A stretch of DNA of 64,000 nt, taken from assembly GCA_050084985.1 (NCBI GenBank), contig JBITNC010000001.1, positions 204,228,001 to 204,292,000 of the forward strand, in the 5' to 3' direction. Positions within the stretch are counted from its first letter, which is position 1; each line of letters starts with the position of its first letter. Position numbers and translations under genes: made by a program. The notes below the pieces were generated by a model. It worked only from the letters and a program-made list of their open reading frames with translations. It was not told the DNA's origin and did no database searches. Origin of the DNA: Nageia nagi (taxonomy: Eukaryota > Pinophyta). Positions 34,100 to 44,378 of this stretch are shown in pieces.

Positions 34100-35400
34100 T
34101 TTTGATATGGATCTAGCTCCATCCATGTCATATTTTTCTTAGTGAGACACAATAACTTTTATGGCTTAATATTTACTTCATATGATGTTGAAATTGACTC
34201 AAGAAATCATAAACCTATCTTATAATATGATTAAATTTACTTCAAATCCATAGTTCATAGCATACAATAATCAAAAGGTTGCACCTAAGGTGATGGAAAG
34301 AATTATAAAATTGGAAAATAGTAGATCTCATAGTAGTTATTAAAATTATGATGGTGTGTTCACTACACCCTTGTTTGAATATATTCATAATTATCCCCTA
34401 CCACATGATCTCAAGGCCTCCAAGTTTGATATGTTAAGTGATGAATAAGACATAAAGCAACATTTTATTAGATTTTAGGAAGAGTATTTATTGAAACTAG
34501 GATCTGAGGAGAAGTTGATGATAGCTAATGGTTTTATAATCTTCCTAAAGGATCTATTGATTTATTCCAATCATTGGTGAAGGTATGTATGAATTAGTAC
34601 AAGCATAATGTTAAGGGATAAAGAAAATTTACAAAACTATGTGTTGCTCACTAAGGAAATTATGAAACATTCGATAACTATATTCCATGGCTTAAAAAGG
34701 TATGGCAAGCTATCCATAGTCATTTGTATGAAAGAGAAATTTATGGTATTTTTTTTATTCTTTGCTTCCAATTTTAAAACATGTTCTTAACTATATTGAA
34801 TTGGGATTTAGAGTCATCACTAAGAAAGTAATTCTCAAAGAAAAGGTATTGATTGAATTAGGAATACTCAAATATGCAAGTACAACTTGGAATACAGAAA
34901 CTAAAAAATTGTATTTTAAAAAAGAATAAAAGAATTCCAATATGGTTGATAAATTGGCTCTTACAAGGTCTAATACAATGAAAAGTCATACATTTATTTT
35001 CCCAATTCTTCCTAATCTTATTTTATAGGAATTGATTAAGAAAGGTTTGCTAAGGCCATCAGAAAGAAAAGGAGAGGATGATAGAGTATTTATGGGAAAA
35101 AATATGCTTATTTTTCATATCATCAAATAATGGGACATGCAATGAATAGTTGTAAAACCCTTGAAGAAAACATATTGGATCTAATTGCTCAAGGAAAATA
35201 TGAAATCGATGAGAATGATTCAAATCAAGATCTTGCAATGAATGCAATATCAATGGATAAGGATATTTGTACCATACTTAAAAGAGGAAATCCAAGATCC
35301 AATCCACATCTGCATCCAAGCCAAAATCCAATTGCAAATGAACATGTAAGTCTTCCACTAGATCCAAGATCTTATAGTATGATTCAATAATTGAAAACTA
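34100..35400 (+). pseudogene. gag of element B
   Basis: Capsid landmarks include KASKFDMLSDE, EEYLLKLGSEEKLM and, across frames, LPKGSI.LFQSLVK and WLKKVWQAIHS. All align with element A gag at 1-360, and B keeps Trp where A has TAG. The zinc knuckle near 35115-35155 reads FSYHQIMGHAMNSC: the C-x2-H-x4-H-x4-C form with its first Cys changed to Ser. The longest open frame is 35130-35390. Confidence 0.75.
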
Positions 35401-35599
35401 CTCCTACTAAGATTAGCTTGTTTGATCTCATTAGTACATCTAAGGTGCATAGAGAAGTCTTATATGATTTGTTCAGATAAGAAATAGTCCTCAAAAAAAT
35501 TTTGCTACTATGTTTTCTAAAAAAATTCTTTCCATTAAAGATTATGATGTTATCTCATTATATAGATCAAAAAAACTTAGTTAGGAACTAATAACTAAA

Positions 35600-36060
35600 T
35601 GTTTAGCAATTTTTGTTATTGTAATGATACATGATTTAAATATGAAAAGAGAAATGGTTGATCCTAGTTTAACTATTAATATTTTTTCTTAAATATTATT
35701 GTAATAATTAGAAAGAAATGATGTAACTATCCCACCCTTAGAAGAACCAAGTTTTAGAATAAGCACATATGATAGTTCAACTAAAAAACCACTTGGTCTA
35801 GTTACACTTGAATTCATATTGGTGGTAAGAAGTGTCTAAACAAGTTTTCATGTTATGATTGGAAAGATATCATATAATCTCCTTTTACTAATACCTTGGT
35901 TACATTATATGGATGTAGTGCCTTATACAATTCATGGTCACCTAAAATATGAATATGAAGGAAAAATACATACAGTCATAGGGGATCCAAAACCATATAC
36001 ATAGTGTAATCTAGCAAATTTTGATATGGAAGGATTATATTTGCATTTAACTAAGTTCCA
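35600..36060 (+). pseudogene. Retropepsin of element B
   Basis: The segment KREMVDPSLTINIFS (about 35645-35690) occupies the active-site position; the D-x-G-(A/S) motif reads Asp-Pro-Ser-Leu, so the essential Gly is gone. Downstream it keeps ISYNLLLLIPWLHYMDVVPY and GHLKYEYEGKIHTVIGDPKP, matching element A at 1490-1620. Here the residue before Pro is Lys, where A has a TAG. Confidence 0.72.
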
Positions 36061-36660
36061 AATAGTTCTATTGAATTTAGAATTAATATTAATAAATTAA
36101 AAAATTAGGTAATAGTTACAAACTCAAGTATGGGAATGTATAGAATTGAAAATTTTGATCCATTAGCTTTCGTAAAAGATTTGGGTTGTCCAAATATTAT
36201 AAGTGAATCAAGGTATCCATGCCATGCTAAAGGTAATATAGGCCATGGATGCTATGAAATATAAAAACAAATAGATGGTTCATGTTTAGTGGCATCTCTA
36301 TCTTAGAATCCTATTCATTCAAATAACAAAATAGAAATTAAGAATATGAGTAATTCTTTTCCATCTCCTTTTATTCATAAATACATGGTTGAAAATTGCA
36401 TCTATAAAGGAGGAGGATTAGGAAAATTAGAATAAGATATGCCTTCTTTTTGTGTTAATTTTGGAGCTCAAAAATATAAGAAGAGAATAGGTAGTGATCA
36501 AAATATGAAATAAACTACAAGACCCATTAATTTTGTTTCAAAATGCAATATGATAAAGTTGTATGATGAACTTGGTAAAAAAATGGGTATAGATAATACC
36601 AATGAAATTAGTAACATAGGAAAAGATCATCAAATTCTTGATTGAGAATATTATAACATT
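36061..36660 (+). pseudogene. Pre-RT linker of element B ending at the pol deletion
   Basis: Linker sequence that aligns with element A at 1660-2440 once the SMART insertion is ignored (SPFIHKYMVENCIYKGGG against YPFIPKYIVEN). It ends near 36660, where integrase sequence begins, so about 2.8 kb corresponding to RT and both RNase H domains has been deleted. Confidence 0.65.
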
Positions 36661-36664
36661 GATT

Positions 36665-37331
36665 TGGTGTCCCCAAAAATTGATTATGGATATGAAAGCT
36701 TTTTGTAAAAAGTTTCATATTGAAAGATAGTTTTGTTTAATTTATTATCCACAAGAAAATGGACAAGCAGAGAAATCAAATAAAAAAATCAAGAGCATAC
36801 TATCAAATACATGGGATAGGCATAAAATATATTAGCATGATCAATTACCATATGCATTATGGGTATATAGTACAAGTGTTATGATAGCAATAGGGGCAAC
36901 TCCATTCTCATTGGTTTATGGAGGTGAAGCACTTATACCATTAGAACTTGAAATTACATCTTTAAGGATATCATTACAAAGAGACATACAAGATGAGGAT
37001 GCTCAAAAAATGAGATTACATCAATTAGGAGCTCTTGATGAAAAAAGGATTCATGATGTTAAACATCAAAAGGCATATCATGCAAGGTTAAAAAGGGATT
37101 TTGGCAAAAAGATCAAGCCAAAGATGTTTCAAGTGGGAGATTTGGTACTTAAAGAAAATATCAATAAGACTGCTACAAATGATGAGGTAAAAGGAAAATT
37201 CAAACCAAATTCTTTGAGATCTTTTGTTTTTTTGGAAGCTACAATATCAAGTGGTTACAAATTATCTTCAATGGATGGGTAAGTAGAATAAAAAACTTTC
37301 AATATCACCCATTTTAAATGATTCTATGCAT
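36665..37331 (+). pseudogene. Integrase of element B (C-terminal two thirds)
   Basis: Begins at the GVPKxLIMD position of the catalytic core. A 27-bp in-frame deletion near 36690, relative to element A, removes the block after the second catalytic Asp (NGPNFKGNE in A). The third acid is kept in NGQAEKSNK (about 36755-36785). The open frame 36881-37282 covers the C-terminal module, SLVYGGEALIPLELE through KMFQVGDLVLKENIN to the GPF-like LRSFVFLEA. Stop near 37331. The zinc domain and first Asp are lost in the pol deletion. Confidence 0.85.
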
Positions 37332-37515
37332 GAAAAGAACAAGTTTGTACCTCAAAAACAAATGATGAATTCTATTAAGGTATGTGTATATTATGTTTTA
37401 TTTCAATTTCAAGTTTTATTTTTAATTTTTAAATAATATTAACATCATGTTTCTTTCTTATCCATCACTAATTCTATGAAAAAAATAGCAAGCATAACTA
37501 TTGATTGGTATAATG
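37332..37515 (+). other. 3' UTR of element B, left of the solo LTR
   Basis: AT-rich UTR. Its last five bases, TAATG (37511-37515), equal the target duplication seen at 54818-54822 beyond the other E-type LTR. Confidence 0.55.
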
Positions 37516-39323
37516 TAACCTCAAGGGTTTGATCTAGTTATGTTCTCCATTTCCTATAATAGTAGGGTCCTTGAAAGAGCAGAAGGTGGTGGGAAAATGT
37601 GCTTGTGAGGGATTTTCCACTCAATATCTAGATTATATGTTGGTTCCTATCTATAATAAAGGTAAAAAATAAATAGAAAGAGATAAAAGATAAGAGTAAT
37701 TGGAAAGAGATAAATAAACAAAATAGAGGAAGCAATTATAACTAACTAGCTCATGCATTACTACACAAGTAGCAATCCATAGCCAAGATTATGAATAAAA
37801 AACTATCTTACTCTTAGGTTTCATAATCACAATACATAGACAAAAATTAACACAATAATTCATGCATAAAGTTTACATAACATAATAAATAGGCAGAAAT
37901 TTTGAAGGGAAAAATATCATTGCATTGTATTATCACACATGAAAGCATTTCATACACTGGGCAAATTTTCTAGAATGTTTGACTATTTAAACTTCTAATA
38001 GTACACTATTTATATTTTCTTATTTATAATTAGGTGTTTGTTCACCATTAATGATATTAATTACCTTATTGACTAAGAATTGAATCAAAAACTATTTACA
38101 ATGTATAAATAATAATCACAATTGTACCAAATTGCATAGTGACTAGGTACAATCATCATGAAGATCTAGAAAATTATTATTTATAAATTATTGTACTTAT
38201 TTAGCCATAAACTCTTTGATTTATTTTTGACTACATATTGTTGTAACTATAGCTGATTTTCAAGGGATGGTCTACTTGCTTAATTGGTACAGTTTATCTC
38301 TGTGCTCTATCAATAACCATCTAACTTTCGACAACTACTTATGGTAATTGTTGTGGCTTCATATTATAGGGAATTATGAGGGAAATAAAAAGTGTAATAT
38401 TAATTGATGCTATCATGTGTAAATGAGTCATGTTCCACACATTGAGAAAGACCCAAGGGTCAAACACTCATAATTAAGTGTACCTAAGTGTTCCCCTTAA
38501 CTCACTATTCCTTTCTCAGTATAGCAAGTCTTATTTATTTTGGTGGGGTTTATTGCTCACTAGGAATTGTTTTAGTACCCATAAATTTTTTAATAAAATT
38601 ATTACATCATCATCCAAAATCAATGGGCTTTTGATAATAGGTCTTTTAAAATATTTCTCACTAACTACCTCCTAAGTAGTACCTGTTGATAGGTCATATT
38701 AGCACCTGGTAATTTGGGACTAAATGTGTGATGTTATCACTCCAAATAGGTAGGATCAATATGATAGCTTCTTGAAATATCCTCTATTGATTTTAGGCAT
38801 ATAGTAGAGCTCCTTACTCAAAAATCTATGAGCTTTAATATATTACTTAGTAACTTTGACTCAATAGTGACTCATATTTACAATATTTCCCAAAAGACTT
38901 AGACTTTTACAATACCTAGATCTTGACTCAAACATTTACTTCCCTTACATGTTACACCATTTCTTGAACATGCTACACTACCTCTTGGATATGACATAGA
39001 CATATTGATCATGTATTATGACCTCAAACCTATATATAATTACTGAAAAATACCCGACTAAGTAGTGATCAACATCTAGGACTTATTTACATGACAAAAT
39101 TTACTTTTAAACAAAATAGTGGTTAAGTTACCAAATAAATTTTACATGACTCAAACATACATTGATAGCACCCGAACTTCCCTATACTTTAAATTTTTTT
39201 TATAAAATTGACTAAGTATAAAGAATAGATACCTTTTCAATATTTACAAAATATGAAAGGGAAGTAAGAAACAAGAATTAAGAATGAGTTATTTGAAAGG
39301 AATGAAAGAATAAAGAATGATCA
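37516..39323 (-). repeat. Solo LTR of family E inside the B 3' UTR
   Basis: About 1.81 kb aligned with the E 5' LTR at 52986-54817. Read on the minus strand it starts TGATCATTC and ends near GGTTA. It has a TATA-like TTATAAATAAG / AAATATAAATAG cluster near 38005-38030. UTR of the element B family lies on both sides, and the left flank TAATG matches the right flank of the other copy. No E internal sequence adjoins it, so it behaves as a solo LTR. A chance ORF at 38478-38675 is not a gene. Confidence 0.7.
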
Positions 39324-39383
39324 AAATTTACCTTATTTTCAAATTTTGATTCTAAAATAATAACAATAGTATTTTAGATCAGG

Positions 39384-39760
39384 GACATAAAACACCTAAT
39401 CATCAATAGCTAATAATATGGCTAGTGAGAGTTCACTCACTCAAATGTAAACTGATGATAAAACTATAAGCAAGGATGTTAACATTGGCTCATACCCAAT
39501 GTATGATACACCTTACTATGTATCCAAAATGGTTATGCTTACAACCTTTAAAAATCATAATATCTTTCGATCAAGGTCATAAAATGCCTAATCATTGATG
39601 GCCAATAATATGGCTAGTTAGAGTTCACTCACTTAAATATAAACTGGTGATGCAACTGTAAGTGAGAATGTTAACATTGTCTCATATCCAATGAATGAAA
39701 TATTTCATTATGTATCCATAAATGCTACTATATTTCTAATACAATCTTCTATCACAAGGT
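39384..39760 (+). repeat. UTR tandem repeat, two units of 192 bp
   Basis: Units start at 39384 and 39576; both carry the TCACTCACT and TATGTATCCA segments. Same repeat as 6329-6690. Confidence 0.8.
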
Positions 39761-39975
39761 ATATTCTAGTATGGTTTTTCTCTACACATCAAAAACAAAT
39801 TCAAAGGATTCATGTCATAAAAGCAAAGATGACACATCGCTAGCACCATTTGATATGCCTCAAAAAAGTCAAAATTTTTGAAATGCACATCTCCTATGTA
39901 TCCAAGTATGGAAGTTAATATGTAATACCTCAAATATGAGGAAGCAAATCATTCCATATTGAAGTATAACAAGGG

Positions 39976-40381
39976 CAAAGTGTTAATATATTTTTTCTTG
40001 GTTTCACCAACAAAGCAGATTATTCCTAGGGAAACCATACCCAAAGGGGGTAGATAAGGGGCTTACATTATAAGATCATATTTCTGAATAAAGAATTCAA
40101 AGTTCTCAAAATTATCTTATATTATTTTTCTTTGGAAATGTAATTCAATGTACTTCATCACATCTCCAAAGAGGGGTAAAGTGTTAAAATATTTTATCTT
40201 GATTGCACTAGCAAAGGCTATTATTCCTTGGGTAACTAAACCAAAAGGGGAAAAATAAGAGTATTACATAAAAAGATCATATTTTTGAATAAATAATTCA
40301 AAATTCTCAAACTTTTTTCATACTATTCTTCTTTTGACATGTAATTCAATGTATTTTATCACACCTCCAAAGAGGGGCAAA
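39976..40381 (+). repeat. Tandem repeat of about 201 bp that includes the polypurine tract
   Basis: Two units, each ending CTCCAAAGAGGGG(T/C)AAA (40165-40180 and 40366-40381). Only the second abuts the LTR start at 40382, so the polypurine tract has been duplicated inside the UTR. The same arrangement is present at about 55450-55868. Confidence 0.82.
40369..40381 (+). promoter_or_regulatory. Polypurine tract before LTR II
   Basis: AAAGAGGGGCAAA directly before the LTR start TGTAGA. Confidence 0.75.
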
Positions 40382-41424
40382 TGTAGATACCTAAAATGAA
40401 TTCTTATTAATAATTCATTTTTATAGCATCAAGAAATATATTTTATAAGTAATAGGATCAAAATATACCCCAAGGCATTGTATTTAATGTAATTAGACCA
40501 CTAAACTATGTAGGTGGTATCAAATGCCCATAAAGGCATTGTTGACTATGTAATATATGATGATACCAAGGTGGGGAAAAGATTTAGAAGTGGCTATAAA
40601 AGAATACCAAAGATAAAGATTGAAATTTGAGAAGATCATTATCAACCAGATAATATAATTCATGCCTATCATAATTTCACATAATAATTAAGTTTTGTAA
40701 CACCACCTTATATATGCCTACAAATGATTTATTATTTATTTAATAAATCATATTTATACTTCTTAAATGACTTATTGCAATATTACAAATATCATGATAA
40801 AGTTGATATTACAATGGAATATCATGTGTTATATTAAGTTTTATATCATTTATCATGGGTTATATTTTAACTTATCTTTATTATAACAAAGTTTATATTA
40901 TTTTTAGAGGTCATCTTTAACTCTTTTCTATGTCTATGCAGGCTATAAGTGCAAGTGGAATAGGTTGACCTCCCCAAATTAGAACTCTTTGATATGATAA
41001 GAACTCTAATAAGTGGTTTCAATAATAATCTTCATCAAGCTACAATATCTTTCAATGCCACCTATTATGAGAAATTGTTATACTTTGAGATTTAAAACTT
41101 TATATCTTTGGTGCACATCATAATTCTACTAATTCCATACAGCTAAAGACATGCATCTTCTAGGTTGAGGGTTGTAGATTTTGGTGGTTGATTTATTGAT
41201 TCATGTATATTAAGATCCATTATGAACTCACCATGAATCCAATCCTAATCCTCTAAAGATTTGTTTCTATTTATCTTGAGGATAGTACATATATTTCATA
41301 TCAAGTTCATGTGTTTCATGTATATTTGTTGTAATTTGAAATAGTATTTATATCTAGTTCTTATTATATTGTATATTTATTTATTTATTATGTATATTTG
41401 TATTTGCATAATTTATTATCTACA
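40382..41424 (+). repeat. LTR II, first copy
   Basis: 1,043 bp with terminal inverted repeats TGTAGA...TCTACA. TATA box CTATAAAA at 40594-40601. The second copy (55869-56911) has exactly the same length. Confidence 0.88.
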
Positions 41425-41427
41425 TTT

Positions 41428-41438
41428 TTGGTGAACCC
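41428..41438 (+). promoter_or_regulatory. Primer-binding-like site after LTR II, first copy
   Basis: TTGGTGAACCC four bases from the LTR end. Same site as in element B. Confidence 0.65.
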
Positions 41439-41489
41439 AAAATTCTTACACAACTAGATTAAGTTCTAGGGAATATCTTCTTAGGATTT

Positions 41490-44024
41490 ATGAATCCATT
41501 CACGTTGTTATCTCTTCCCTTACATGAGGTGCTTAGAATAATAGCTAGAGAAAATAATAAAACTAGGGTTTGTTCTACCTATATTTCAAATATGGATATT
41601 AATGAAGAACAACTTAAGGTTTCTAAATGTAAGGTTCATTTTAATGAGATCAAGAGAAGCCTTAGGCTTAACCCTAATCTACCTTTACAAGAACCTTATC
41701 TCAATGATAGAATGGATACTAATGAGAAGAATGATACTGAATCTATAAATTTTAGGAAATGGATGGATATTATTGGAGAAAATCCTAATAGGTTTAATAT
41801 GTTTATATATTATTATGCTTTTGAAAATGTAGTTCTAGGAAGCCATGATGATACTTCTGATAGTGATGCAAAAATTGAAGAATTAGATAGAATTTCTAGC
41901 CATGTTAGATCAATAAAGGAATTGCTATCTAATACAAAAATATAGAGTAATATATTACTAACAATTTTGATTAGGTTATTTATATCTAAACACATTATGA
42001 ATTATTAGAAGCAAATTCAATAACATCATAATCCTCAAATAGTTTATTCTCTTATGAAAATGTAGGATCTAGAAAATGGAGAGTATCCACTACCAAGAAG
42101 AATGTTGCTAATGGTATGGACTATACACACATCACTACTAGCATGGAAATATAGGATAAAACTCTCCAAAAAAAGTTGATCATCAAGGATTTCAATGAGG
42201 AAAGTAAGGTTGAGTCTAAATACTTGGTAACTCAGTTCGAAGATCATCCATCTACACTTCTTGAAAGTTCCAATAAGGACAAAGGTAATAGTAGGTTGCT
42301 TAATGATGAAACTACAATAAATATTATTAAAAAACTCTATAATGTAATTAATAATGCTTACAAATATAATCCTTGTTGGTAAAAAAAGAGCATGAGATAA
42401 AACTTGATGTTATTTTAGATTCTCAAGAAGATGATTACTTTCAAAAGGCTAATGAAGAACAATAATGAGCATTTATGTTGGAACTAGTTGATAAACTTGA
42501 ATATGAAAAACTACATAGGTTTGGTCTATTTTTGCAACTTAAAGAGGTTGAACTTAGAAAGGAAAAATAAAATAAACCTCCCTCCCAAACTAGCAATGCA
42601 CCACCACTAGCCCTAAACAACAATCAATCTATAGTTCAAAATTAGCCAAATCAACCTCCTATAATACTAAATACAAGAAAAATAATGGATGAAAGGATTA
42701 AAAAATTAGAAAAATAATTACTTAATTATGGTGAGGATGATTTCTTATTTTTCTTAAAACATCCATTAACTAATAGAATCATTTCCAAATTATTTGTAGG
42801 TAAAAAGAGTGTGAAATTTACAAAATTTGATGGTTTGCAAGATCCAAAAATGCATGTTAGAAAATTTCAAGAGGAAGCTATGGAATATTTTCATGATAAA
42901 TATATGCTTGAAAAATTATTTTTAAGTAGTTTAATAATTGATGCATTGAAATGGTATTTTAGTCTTCCTAAAAAGAGCATAGATAAATATGAAGATTTGT
43001 TATATAAATTTTTGAAAAAATTTAGATATAATATTGTAGAAAAAGTTCAATTCAAAGATTTGTGGAAAATTAAGAAATTACCTAACCAATCTTTGTCTAA
43101 TTTTGTGAAAGTATGTAAATAAACTGTAAATAAAATCTATGTTCTTATACAATATTTAAAGGATACTTTTGTAAATGCTTTATTTCCTATATATAAATTG
43201 TTGATTATCTCTAATCATGGCTTGATGTTAGCTAGAATAATAGATATTTTGATTAAAAAGAAAGATTATACTAAGCAAACTTATAATAAACTCATCAAAA
43301 ATCTCAAATGTCTAAAACAAAAGATGAACTTCAAATGTATGAAAAAAAACCTCAACTGTATGTAAAGAAAACTGAAGTTACCACAACCAATGTTGATAGA
43401 AATATGAATAGACCAAAAAGGAGTTTCACAAGGCTAACTGATAATGTTAATAATATTCTAAATGTGTTATTAAAAGAATAACTTATTGATCTTCCACCAA
43501 TGGTTCAACATCACTTTCCTAATGGTGTTCCTAAAAATTATAGATATGAAGAATTTTGCATTTATCATAGGACACAAGGGCATCGAATAAGAAATTGTAG
43601 GGTTTTAAGAAATATCATTCAAAATTTCATTGATGAGAAATCAATTTGGATGGATGATCATCCTAAACAATAAGAACTTGTACATCTTAATAATAAATAG
43701 TTGGATATATTTATGAACCCTTTCCCAAAGATAACTCAACAAGCAAAAGGTTTCATTGGTTCGATAAGTACTTCATATTGCATGAAATATTATTTCCCTA
43801 ATAGATATGAATGTAGGAGACATTAGTACTAGGTAAGAAAAGCATATAATGGAGAGAAAATGAAAAATAATATTAGAGATTATAGGGTGGATGTTATTAA
43901 TGGTGTGCAAGATTGTTTGTACACAGCCAATGATGTGAATTATACTACTAGGAAGGAACCTATTTTTGTGCCTACATCTATAAATTGCATATGGGTAGGT
44001 TATTGCTTAAAATTTATTTCTTAA
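41490..44024 (+). pseudogene. gag of element G, first copy (no pol follows)
   Basis: The start ATG lies 66 bp after LTR II, conserved in the second copy. The N-terminal open frame is 41490-41945. A second block, 42811-43122, holds the capsid core KFTKFDGLQDPKMHVRKFQ and DALKWYFSLPKKSIDKYEDL. The zinc knuckle near 43557-43598, FCIYHRTQGHRIRNC, is the C-x2-H-x4-H-x4-C form with all ligands kept. A C-terminal tail ends VGYCLKFIS-stop at 44024. No protease or pol follows. Its relation to element B gag is distant but visible in the capsid core. Possibly a gag-only, non-autonomous element truncated on its right. Confidence 0.72.
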
Positions 44025-44378
44025 AATTTGAAAATTTCAAAAAGTAGTGTATGATAGGTAGGTTAGTTCTTGGGGGGTAAATATGTATGGTTGATGGTCA
44101 TAATGGTCAAGTCATTATTTTACTAGCCTTCTAGGTAAGTTTTGAAAAAGTCCATATGTTTTTCTCTCAAAATCATCAAAACTCATACTGGTAATGGTGT
44201 CCAACTTTTTTTTGTCACTAACAACATGACTTTCCTAGACCAAAATTAAAAATAATAGTATATCTTGATTGCTTATTATCTACTAAGCTATTTTGGGAGG
44301 GTATTATTAACTTTTGCATTTGTTAACAAATAAAAACTAGACCATGTTTGTTATTGCTTATATGTGGTACTTGAGGGA
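44025..44378 (+). other. Region 3' of G gag to the duplication breakpoint, first copy
   Basis: AT-rich untranslated sequence aligned with 59499-59856. Homology ends abruptly at 44378, exactly where minus-strand element E sequence begins. Confidence 0.65.

Larger units (their letters stand above)
33418..41424 (+). mobile_element. Element B: Tat-like Ty3/gypsy deletion derivative with unlike LTRs
   Basis: LTR I (33418-34041), primer-binding-like site, gag, protease, then a direct jump near 36660 into the integrase core, integrase C-terminus to 37331, 3' UTR and LTR II (40382-41424). RT and both RNase H domains are absent. A solo LTR of family E (37516-39323) sits in the UTR. The two LTRs share only their first 330 bases or so and their ends, and are 624 and 1,043 bp long. 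So B is either a recombinant of two subfamilies, or its true 3' LTR is lost and LTR II belongs to the next element (G). Confidence 0.7.
37516..44378. repeat. Segmental duplication, copy 1 (about 6.86 kb)
   Basis: E-type LTR, B-family UTR, LTR II and G gag in the same order and orientation as 52986-59856. A sampled 235-base stretch of gag differs at about 7% of positions. Both copies have the E LTR at the same UTR site, so they are copies of one event rather than independent elements. Confidence 0.8.

Noticed and set aside
38478-38675. 65-codon plus-strand ORF
   Set aside because: Lies in the solo LTR of family E and is not kept in the other LTR copy.
39384-40381. CRISPR-like or satellite array
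   Set aside because: Only two long units per repeat, no spacers, and a plant retroelement UTR context.
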